A stretch of 5,454 nt of DNA, taken from positions 1-5,454 of the forward strand of contig CAZCGE010000019.1 in the NCBI GenBank assembly GCA_964498125.1, written 5' to 3'. A program made the translations under genes and the position numbers. Below the pieces are notes generated by a model. That model was given only the letters and a program-made list of their open reading frames with translations. It was not told where the DNA came from and searched no databases. Numbering within the stretch: position 1 is the first letter of the stretch; every line of letters starts with the position of its first letter. This document shows, one piece after another, positions 1-4,201 of this stretch. Origin of the DNA: CAMDBL01 sp964498125 (GTDB taxonomy: Bacteria > Pseudomonadota > Alphaproteobacteria > Rhizobiales > Hyphomicrobiaceae).

Positions 1-132
1 CCCCCTATTCGGATCCCGGGGCCACCATCCTTCGGCCGCATCCTGAGTGAGGCCGAAGTTGAACGGGGTTCCTGCGCCCCGCCGGCAGCGATCCCTCTTG
101 GCCGCGCTGACATCGCCAAGGGTACCCGGCAT
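1..132 (-). other. Possible 5' part of a minus-strand reading frame running off the left edge
   Basis: From an ATG at 132-130 the minus strand is open for 44 codons to base 1, and the same frame stays open well upstream of that ATG. The translation starts MPGTLGDVSAAK and ends with GWWPRDPNRG at the window edge. Third positions are G/C-rich, but in DNA this GC-rich that is weak evidence. A GGGGAG sequence lies only about 3 bases before the ATG, closer than a normal ribosome binding site. I do not recognise the product. The same bases contain three hairpins (30-58, 64-81, 95-122), so an intergenic repeat or structured RNA that happens to be open is at least as likely as a gene. Confidence 0.2.
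30..122. repeat. Cluster of three short hairpins
   Basis: Three inverted repeats follow each other closely. CTTCGGCC (30-37) pairs with GGCCGAAG (51-58) around a 13-base loop. CGGGG (64-68) pairs with CCCCG (77-81) around an 8-base loop. CTTGGC (97-102) pairs with GCCAAG (115-120) around a 12-base loop, extendable by one G-U and one C-G pair. The first one, with its CATCCTGAGTGAGGCCGAAG core, resembles a dispersed intergenic repeat common in many bacterial genomes (CATCCTGAGCGAAGCCGAAG type), which I recall but cannot check here. No gene is assigned. Between 133 and 253 I see only G-rich sequence with no clear motif. Confidence 0.4.
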
Positions 133-253
133 GCTCTCCCCGCTCCCGATCACCCAGCACGTTCCCGGGTCCTGTCCGTATGCGGCGAGATGAGGGGAGG
201 ATACGCGAGGAAAGGAGGGCGGGGATAAGTTTCGCTCAACAGTTGCAGATCGG

Positions 254-290
254 CACGTGGGGTCAGACCCGCGGGGTCTGACCCCACGTG
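254..290. repeat. Perfect 37-base palindrome with GGGGTCAGACCC core
   Basis: The 17-base arm 254-270 is the exact reverse complement of 274-290, separated by the 3-base loop GCG. The inner 12 bases of each arm are the core GGGGTCAGACCC and its complement, which also occur twice near 1331-1407. The outer five bases (CACGT) are particular to this copy. The palindrome lies just beyond the terminator of the cytochrome gene, so it is intergenic. It could fold as a very stable hairpin in RNA or a cruciform in DNA. A REP-like or miniature mobile repeat is the best guess; no transposase is present in the window. Confidence 0.8.
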
Positions 291-319
291 ACCCCACCCA
301 TCTGGCCGGCTGAATGCAA

Positions 320-352
320 ACGGCGCGCGCGAGGTGGTCCCGCACGCGCCGT
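320..352 (-). terminator. Intrinsic terminator of the cytochrome gene
   Basis: Read on the minus strand, 352-341 pairs with 331-320 in a 12-base-pair GC-rich stem containing one G-U wobble, around a 9-base loop (340-332). The stem ends in TTTGCATT, a weak U tract. It starts 28 bases after the cytochrome stop codon. The wobble replaces what would be a C-A mismatch on the plus strand, so the hairpin folds better in the minus-strand transcript, which fits the cytochrome direction. Confidence 0.6.
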
Positions 353-379
353 CCGTTTAGGCTCCCGATGCGAGCAGCC

Positions 380-814
380 TCACTTCGCCTTGCGGTATTC
401 CTTGTGGCAGCCACCACAGTTGCCCATCACCTTGCCCCACTCGGCCTTGAAGCTGGCCTCGTCCTTGATGGCGCCAGCGGCGGTCTTGGCGTCGGCGGCG
501 AGCTTGTCGAGGCGACCATCGAAGTCGGCCTTCTTCTCCCAGATCGCGGGCAGCGCCTCGGTTTCGCCGCCGGTCTTGGCGTTGTCGGGGAAATGCGCCT
601 TGAGCTTGCCCGCGTCCTGATAGACCGTGAGGGCAGCCTGCACCTTGGGCAGCGCGAACGGCACCTCGCCCTTCATCATGCCGCCGGGCTCCTTGGCCGC
701 GGCGGATTGCGCCTTCATGGCGTCCTTGCGCGCCTTGATGGCGTCGAGGTTCTGGGCGTAAACGGCGGTCGCGCCGACGGCGAGAGCGGCGGCGATGGCG
801 ATGTAACGCAGCAT
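380..814 (-). CDS. Periplasmic cytochrome c556 / c' family protein
   Basis: This encodes a 144-residue precursor of a small monohaem c-type cytochrome, a four-helix-bundle electron carrier of the periplasm. Residues 1-20 form a Sec signal peptide (MLRY, a hydrophobic Ala/Val stretch, then VYA), with cleavage likely before Gln21. The mature part is a helical, Lys- and Ala-rich domain ending in the haem-binding motif CGGCH at 133-137, seven residues from the C-terminus, as is characteristic of the c'/c556 family. Met33, about mature residue 13, is in the right place to be the sixth iron ligand of a low-spin c556; true cytochromes c' lack it. The length is usual. The ATG at 814 has a good ribosome binding site (AGGGGAG, 9 bases upstream). 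The gene stands alone, divergent from acyP. The redox partner is unknown. Confidence 0.9.
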   Translation of the reverse strand: MLRYIAIAAALAVGATAVYAQNLDAIKARKDAMKAQSAAAKEPGGMMKGEVPFALPKVQAALTVYQDAGKLKAHFPDNAKTGGETEALPAIWEKKADFDGRLDKLAADAKTAAGAIKDEASFKAEWGKVMGNCGGCHKEYRKAK

Positions 815-890
815 GTATGTGGTCTCCCCTGGTTGGTGACAATTTGGTCCGCGCGATTTCGCGGCGCTGTATCCTCAGCGGTCACGCACT

Positions 891-920
891 AGAATGTGCA
901 TCTGCCATGACGACAGTCAA
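891..920 (-). promoter_or_regulatory. Candidate promoter of the cytochrome gene
   Basis: On the minus strand a TTGACT box (920-915) is followed after 18 bases by CATTCT (896-891). The -35 box is good and the -10 box is poor. The implied start is about 70 bases upstream of the cytochrome ATG. This is a motif match only. The rest of the 815-1021 intergenic region shows no convincing promoter for acyP. Confidence 0.3.
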
Positions 921-1021
921 TCCGTGACTTCACAAATAAAGTTGAAGCGTGCGGCGGAATAATGAAACCGCGGCGTCTGCGACCCAGCTGTACGCCGCCG
1001 GCCAGAAGACAGGATCAGGCC

Positions 1022-1309
1022 ATGACCAAAGTCCCGCGCACGGTGCACGTGCTGATCGAGGGCCGCGTGCAGGGCGTCGGTTTCCGTGCCTGGGTCGATT
1101 TGACGGCGCGCGGGCTCGGCTTGGATGGGTGGGTGCGCAATCGGCGCGATGGAGCGGTGGAGGCCGTCTTTTCCGGTCCGTCCGACACCGTCGGCGACAT
1201 GCTGGCCCAGTGCTACAGCGGACCGGCCGCCGCGCGGGTTGATCGCCTGCATATCCTCGGCGACGGTGCCGACACATTCACCAGCTTCGACGTGCGGCCG
1301 ACGGTGTGA
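1022..1309 (+). CDS. acyP: Acylphosphatase
   Basis: This encodes a 95-residue acylphosphatase, a small cytosolic alpha/beta sandwich enzyme that hydrolyses acyl phosphates such as acetyl phosphate or carbamoyl phosphate to carboxylate and phosphate. The family signature GRVQGVGFR is at residues 14-22, with Arg22 as the phosphate-binding arginine. The second signature GWVRNRRDG follows, with Asn40 as the residue that orients the catalytic water. The length of about 90-95 residues is typical. I chose the ATG at 1022 because AGGA (1011-1014) lies 7 bases upstream and family members start close to the first beta strand. The in-frame ATG at 962 would add 20 Arg/Pro-rich residues not typical of the family. 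The gene is monocistronic and converges on the LysR gene, with a palindromic element just past its stop. Confidence 0.95.
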   Translation: MTKVPRTVHVLIEGRVQGVGFRAWVDLTARGLGLDGWVRNRRDGAVEAVFSGPSDTVGDMLAQCYSGPAAARVDRLHILGDGADTFTSFDVRPTV

Positions 1310-1325
1310 TGGTGTGGTCGAGATT

Positions 1326-1412
1326 TGGTCGGGGTCAGACCCTTGGGTCTGACCCCTTGTGGATACGAGGCACCCAATCGAGGGGTCAGACCCAAGGGTC
1401 TGACCCCGACCA
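1326..1412. repeat. Nested palindromic element between convergent genes
   Basis: Bases 1326-1357 and 1381-1412 are an exact 32-base inverted repeat around a 23-base spacer. Each arm is itself a palindrome: GGGGTCAGACCC (1331-1342) with its complement (1345-1356) around TT, and GGGGTCAGACCC (1382-1393) with its complement (1396-1407) around AA. The element could therefore fold as two separate hairpins or as one long hairpin. It fills most of the gap between acyP and the LysR gene and sits at the 3' end of both, where it may stop transcription or protect the transcripts. Its form recalls paired REP units (BIME) or a MITE. The same core recurs at 254-290. Confidence 0.85.
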
Positions 1413-1431
1413 CCAACGCCATCGAGCATCA

Positions 1432-2274
1432 CTACGCCTTTGTCGCCGTCCGCCGCAGCAGTTGCAGGATCGGCTCGTAGGCCTCTTCGTCGCGCGCCTC
1501 GGGATAGACCATGTAGACCGGCGAGACGAACTTGCGGGCGCCCTTGGGCACGCGCAGGCGGCCACGCGACAGGTGCGGCTTGACCAGGCGCATCGGCAGG
1601 TAGGCCGAGGCGGCGCTCTGCAGCAGATAGCCGACGCCGAGCGAGCCGAGGTCGAGGTTGAGGCCGGGTTTGGAGAACTCGGGGAACGCGGCGGCGTGGT
1701 CGGCCTGGAACTCGGGTCCCCAATCGACGAAGACGTAGTCGCTGCGATGCCGCCGGCTGCCCTCGGCGCTGGTCACCAGCACGAGTTCCTCGTCGAACAG
1801 ATGTTCGATCAGCAGGCCCGGCGGCTGCGTCGGTCGATACAGCACGGCGAGATCCAGCGTGCCTTCGACCAGGCGCTGGATGAGGCTGGCGCCGGCGCCC
1901 GCGCTCGCGGTCACGGCAATGTCGGGAATGGACTCGCGCATTGCGGCAATCCAGCGCAACAGGAAGCCGTCCCACAGGCTGGCGGCGGCGCCAATGGCCA
2001 GGTGGTCGCGATGCTGCTCGGCGATGCCGACCTCGAGCTGAGCGTGCTGCCAGACGCGCACCAGAGCCAATGCGTGCTTCTGGAACTGCTGGCCAGCCGG
2101 CGTGAGATCCGCACCCGTCTTGGAGCGTTGGAACAGCGGCTGGCCCAGCAGGTCCTCGAGTGTTTTCATGCGGGCGCTGACGGTCGACTGGGCGACATTC
2201 ATGCGCCGCGCCGCGTCGATGAAGCTGCCGGTCTCGGCAATGATGAGAAACGTACGCGCGAGGTTGATATCCAT
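1432..2274 (-). CDS. LysR-family transcriptional regulator
   Basis: This encodes a 280-residue DNA-binding regulator, slightly shorter than the usual 290-310. The N-terminal winged helix-turn-helix is clear: MDINLARTFLIIAETGSF at 1-18, then AARRMNVAQSTVSARMKTLE as the HTH, and GQPLFQRSKTGADLTPAG as the wing. A linker helix follows, then a periplasmic-binding-protein-like effector domain from about residue 90, including VEGTLDLAVLY. The ligand cannot be read from the sequence. The ATG at 2274 is placed exactly as expected for the family, although its ribosome binding site is weak. The gene is divergent from the Lys-rich peptide and exported-protein pair at 2429-2887. LysR regulators often act on a divergent neighbour, so these genes are candidate targets by position only. 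The 154-base gap contains an imperfect inverted repeat at 2299-2338. Confidence 0.93.
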   Translation of the reverse strand: MDINLARTFLIIAETGSFIDAARRMNVAQSTVSARMKTLEDLLGQPLFQRSKTGADLTPAGQQFQKHALALVRVWQHAQLEVGIAEQHRDHLAIGAAASLWDGFLLRWIAAMRESIPDIAVTASAGAGASLIQRLVEGTLDLAVLYRPTQPPGLLIEHLFDEELVLVTSAEGSRRHRSDYVFVDWGPEFQADHAAAFPEFSKPGLNLDLGSLGVGYLLQSAASAYLPMRLVKPHLSRGRLRVPKGARKFVSPVYMVYPEARDEEAYEPILQLLRRTATKA

Positions 2275-2298
2275 GCAGGCTCAACGCAACTCTATGAC

Positions 2299-2338
2299 GG
2301 TGAGACCCTATCTATCGGTTTCTTCGATAAGGGTCACC
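2299..2338. promoter_or_regulatory. Imperfect inverted repeat upstream of the LysR gene
   Basis: In the gap between two divergent genes, GGTGA (2299-2303), CCCT (2306-2309) and TATCG (2313-2317) pair with CGATA (2325-2329), AGGG (2330-2333) and TCACC (2334-2338). This gives 14 base pairs around a 7-base loop, with two small bulges (GA and ATC), both on the left side. It begins 24 bases upstream of the LysR ATG. It could be an operator for that regulator or a leader hairpin. No promoter for either gene could be placed with confidence. Confidence 0.4.
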
Positions 2339-2428
2339 GGAAAAATGCGTTTGCGATCCCACTTGAATCTGCCCAAGTTGATTTTGTCCCGGAAACGATT
2401 CGGGTCAGCAAAAGAAGGACGAACCACC

Positions 2429-2515
2429 ATGAAGGCCAAGACAGCTGCGAAGCCCGCCAAGAAGCCGGCCGCCAAGGCTCCCGCCAAGAAGGCGGCTGCG
2501 AAGAAGAAGAAGTAA
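2429..2515 (+). CDS. Small Lys/Ala/Pro-rich basic peptide (histone H1 tail-like)
   Basis: This encodes a 28-residue peptide made of 12 Lys, 11 Ala, 3 Pro, one Thr and the initiator Met, starting MKAKTAAKPAKKPAAK and ending in four lysines. It has no hydrophobic core and should be unstructured and strongly positive, like the C-terminal tails of histone H1 or of bacterial nucleoid proteins with AKKPAAK repeats. Binding to DNA, RNA or another polyanion is therefore an inference from composition. AAGGA (2415-2419) lies 9 bases before the ATG, a good ribosome binding site, which supports translation of this short frame alone and not as the tail of a longer frame opening at 2102. It is 30 bases upstream of the exported-protein gene on the same strand, with no terminator between, and is probably co-transcribed. 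Confidence 0.65.
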   Translation: MKAKTAAKPAKKPAAKAPAKKAAAKKKK

Positions 2516-2545
2516 GATCCGCGACCCTCTGTAACGGAGTTGGCC

Positions 2546-2887
2546 GTGAAGCCATGTGTAGCGTTTGCGGCTGGCACGATTGCAGCCCTTCTGTCGATCT
2601 CAGGTTCTGTCGCGGCGACACTAACAAACCGCGACGACAAGGACCACAAAGTGACGATCATGGAGGGAAGCAGCAGGCAAGAGCACGCGCTCAAGCCGGC
2701 GGCGACTCTGCAGGGGATCTGTCGGAAGGGCTGTATCATCCGCCTCAATGACAGTGATCGGGACGACTACGATCTCGATGGGTCGGAAGTCGTCTCGATC
2801 GAGGATGGTTCACTTTACTACGACGGGCCGGATCAAACGGCTGAGCCGGGCCAGGGCGATGTTCAACCGCCCGCCCGTCCGAAGTAG
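2546..2887 (+). CDS. Small exported protein with CxxxC pair, function unknown
   Basis: This encodes a 113-residue precursor. Residues 1-24 form a Sec signal peptide (MKPCVAF, a hydrophobic Ala/Leu/Ile stretch, then SVAA). The mature domain begins TLTNRDDKDHKVTI and looks beta-rich. Cys59 and Cys63 in GICRKGC could form a disulfide or bind metal. An acidic stretch (NDSDRDDYDLDGSE, 68-81) and IEDGSLYYDGP (85-95) follow, then a Pro/Gln/Gly-rich tail. I believe close relatives occur as hypothetical proteins in Rhizobiales, but no function is known to me. I prefer the GTG at 2546 because GGAG (2536-2539) is 6 bases upstream; an in-frame TTG at 2540 would touch that ribosome binding site. It probably shares a transcript with the Lys-rich peptide and ends at the terminator at 2914. 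Confidence 0.8.
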   Translation: MKPCVAFAAGTIAALLSISGSVAATLTNRDDKDHKVTIMEGSSRQEHALKPAATLQGICRKGCIIRLNDSDRDDYDLDGSEVVSIEDGSLYYDGPDQTAEPGQGDVQPPARPK

Positions 2888-2913
2888 CCGAGTGAAGAGG
2901 TCGACGAATTGGT

Positions 2914-2947
2914 GCCCGGCTCCGCACATCGCGGGGCCGGGCGTTTT
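2914..2947 (+). terminator. Intrinsic terminator after the exported-protein gene
   Basis: GCCCGGCTCC (2914-2923) pairs with GGGGCCGGGC (2933-2942) in a 10-base-pair stem with one T-G wobble and a 9-base loop, followed by GTTTT. It begins 27 bases after the stop codon at 2887. The opposite side lacks a T run, so it serves the plus-strand unit and not lipB. Confidence 0.75.
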
Positions 2948-2952
2948 CGTAT

Positions 2953-3666
2953 TCAGGCCTGGGGCAGCGGGTGGTCGCGCGGCAACGCTGGCGCGGATGG
3001 CGGCGCAACCGTTCGTGTTACGGCGAAACGGCGCTCAAAACTCGTACGCAAGGCCACGTCGACGTGCTGCCTGGAGACGTTCCGGCCGAGCGCGGCAAGG
3101 CTGGTGACGCCGCGATCGGCAATTCCGCACGGTACGATGCCGGCGAAATGCTCGAGGTCGGGGGCGACGTTGAGGCTTAGGCCGTGATAGCTGACGCCGC
3201 GCCGGATCCTGAGGCCGATCGCCGCAATTTTCTCCTCGCTGTCGCAGCCCTTGCCCGGCCTGGACACCCAGACGCCGATCCGACACGGCTGAGTGATGCC
3301 GGTCACGCCGAACGTATCGAGTGTGTCGATCACCCACGCTTCCAGCGCCGCCACGAAAGCCCTGAGATCGCCGCCACGCCGGCGCACGTCGAGCATGACA
3401 TAGGCGATGCGCTGGCCTGGACCATGGTAGGTATAGCGACCGCCACGGCCGGTGAGATGCACGGGAAATCGATTGGGCCAAAGCAGCTCGTCGGGTCGGG
3501 CGCTGGTCCCGGCCGTGTAGAGCGGCGGGTGTTCGAGCAGCCACACCAGCTCCGGTGCATGACCATCGGCGATGTCCGCGACCCGCATTTCCATCAGCGC
3601 CACGGCTTCGGCATAATCGATCAAGCGATCGCTGACGGCCCAATCGATCATGGTCTGGAGTGCCAC
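2953..3666 (-). CDS. lipB: Octanoyl-[acyl-carrier-protein]:protein N-octanoyltransferase
   Basis: LipB moves octanoate from acyl carrier protein onto the lipoyl domains of 2-oxoacid dehydrogenases and the glycine cleavage H protein; LipA then inserts sulfur. The protein is cytosolic. Family motifs appear in order, numbered from the GTG at 3666: LVWLLEHPPLYTAGTSA (40-56), GRGGRYTYHGPGQ (73-85), KIAAIGLRIRRGVSYHGLSLNV (146-167) with catalytic Lys146, and GIVPCGI with catalytic Cys180. The 34-residue spacing between Lys and Cys matches the known LipB dyad. The GTG at 3666 has AGGA 8 bases upstream; the ATG at 3651 is the main alternative and gives 232 residues. A TTG at 3747 would add 27 atypical residues. 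The C-terminal tail past about residue 210 is family-variable. The gene is alone on its strand. Confidence 0.94.
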   Translation of the reverse strand: MALQTMIDWAVSDRLIDYAEAVALMEMRVADIADGHAPELVWLLEHPPLYTAGTSARPDELLWPNRFPVHLTGRGGRYTYHGPGQRIAYVMLDVRRRGGDLRAFVAALEAWVIDTLDTFGVTGITQPCRIGVWVSRPGKGCDSEEKIAAIGLRIRRGVSYHGLSLNVAPDLEHFAGIVPCGIADRGVTSLAALGRNVSRQHVDVALRTSFERRFAVTRTVAPPSAPALPRDHPLPQA

Positions 3667-3837
3667 GTGTAAGGTCCTGGCGCTGACGCCGCTGGGCTTG
3701 CGGGGCTGGCGCGAGAAGCCGCCGCCAAGGTGAGGGTGCAATGTCAATGTACGTGGCCCATGGCGCCGGCCGCAATGGCTTCCCTTGCGCGGCGATCCCG
3801 CCTCTGTTAGTCGAGGCCCATGCGGTCGCCGTGCGCC

Positions 3838-3866
3838 TTGTTCGGCGGTCCGCTGTTCGCTATATC
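3838..3866 (+). promoter_or_regulatory. Promoter of tRNA-Leu
   Basis: TTGTTC (3838-3843) and TATATC (3861-3866, preceded by C to give CTATAT) are separated by 17 bases, the ideal spacing. The -10 form is typical of alphaproteobacterial housekeeping promoters. Transcription would start near 3873, giving a short 5' leader before the mature tRNA at 3890. The rest of the 3667-3889 gap contains no supported gene. Confidence 0.65.
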
Positions 3867-3889
3867 AGCGACGCTTGCCGATGCGACGT

Positions 3890-3974
3890 GCGGTCGTGGC
3901 GGAATTGGTAGACGCACTACCTTGAGGTGGTAGCGCCGCAAGGCGTGAAGGTTCGAGTCCTTTCGACCGCACCA
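3890..3974 (+). tRNA. tRNA-Leu (anticodon GAG)
   Basis: This is an 85-base tRNA with every arm recognisable. The acceptor stem GCGGTCG (3890-3896) pairs with CGACCGC (3964-3970). The D arm contains GGAATTGGTAGA. The anticodon stem CTACC (3917-3921) pairs with GGTAG (3929-3933) around TTGAGGT, so the anticodon at 3924-3926 is GAG and reads leucine codons CUC and CUU. The long class II variable arm CGCC-GCAA-GGCG is diagnostic of Leu, Ser or Tyr. The T loop is TTCGAGT. Discriminator A (3971) and CCA (3972-3974) are encoded. A run of five T follows directly at 3975. Confidence 0.97.
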
Positions 3975-3979
3975 TTTTT

Positions 3980-4051
3980 ACTTGCGCGATGCCGCCGGCC
4001 AACCCATCGCGCGGGACTTGCGCGATGCCGCCCGCCAACCCAGCGCGCGGG
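3980..4051. repeat. 36-base tandem duplication downstream of tRNA-Leu
   Basis: Bases 3980-4015 are repeated immediately at 4016-4051 with 34 of 36 bases identical. The differences are G to C at the 18th base and T to G at the 28th. Each copy begins ACTTGCGCGATGCCGCC. In the first copy GCGCGAT and ATCGCGC can form a 7-base-pair hairpin; the second difference weakens this in copy two. With only two adjacent copies and no spacer this is a simple tandem duplication, not a CRISPR array. Confidence 0.85.
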
Positions 4052-4054
4052 TTC

Positions 4055-4079
4055 CGGTTCGAGGAAAGCCCTCGAACCG
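4055..4079. repeat. Strong 10-base-pair hairpin between tRNA-Leu and the racemase-like gene
   Basis: CGGTTCGAGG (4055-4064) pairs perfectly with CCTCGAACCG (4070-4079) around the 5-base loop AAAGC. No T run follows, so it is not a classical terminator. It may still delimit the tRNA transcript or act as an RNA processing site. The GGTTCGA string echoes the T arm of the tRNA just upstream. Between 4080 and 4201 I see no further clear signal apart from the ribosome binding site of the next gene. Confidence 0.55.
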
Positions 4080-4201
4080 CATCAAATTGTCGAACTGCTG
4101 GTCGCTTCGCGTGTGCCTGTCAGCTAAGCTTGAAGCTGATCCGCGGGCACCGATTGGTCTTGCCTGGACGAGGCCGCGCGTTTGCCTTCTGGAGCCGCGA
4201 T

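Noticed and set aside
845..870. Small CCGCG/CGCGG hairpin in the cytochrome leader
   Set aside because: Five base pairs in GC-rich DNA are expected by chance, and nothing else supports a regulatory role.
917..2284. A 455-codon minus-strand frame across acyP and the LysR gene
   Set aside because: It is Arg/Pro/Gly-rich, runs antisense to acyP and in another frame through the clear LysR gene, and crosses the palindromic element. It is a high-GC shadow.
2102..2515. A 137-codon frame ending in the Lys-rich peptide
   Set aside because: The upstream part is antisense to the LysR HTH region and has a different composition. The internal ATG at 2429 has its own ribosome binding site.
1306..2751. A 481-codon plus-strand frame
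   Set aside because: It is antisense to the LysR gene over most of its length, then passes out of frame through the Lys-rich peptide and the exported-protein gene. It shows no recognisable domain.
3184..3672. A 162-codon plus-strand frame
   Set aside because: It lies wholly antisense to lipB, whose catalytic motifs are unambiguous.
3781..3889. A minus-strand frame ending NKAHGDRMGLD before a TAA, between lipB and tRNA-Leu
   Set aside because: It has no ATG or GTG start before running into the tRNA and its promoter, so there is no plausible gene.
3980..4051. CRISPR-like repeat
   Set aside because: There are only two adjacent copies with no spacer, and no cas genes nearby.
3989..4201. N-terminal extension of the racemase-like gene to an ATG at 3989
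   Set aside because: The extra 71 residues would translate the 36-base tandem repeat and the hairpin. The ATG at 4202 has a good ribosome binding site and starts exactly at the conserved fold.
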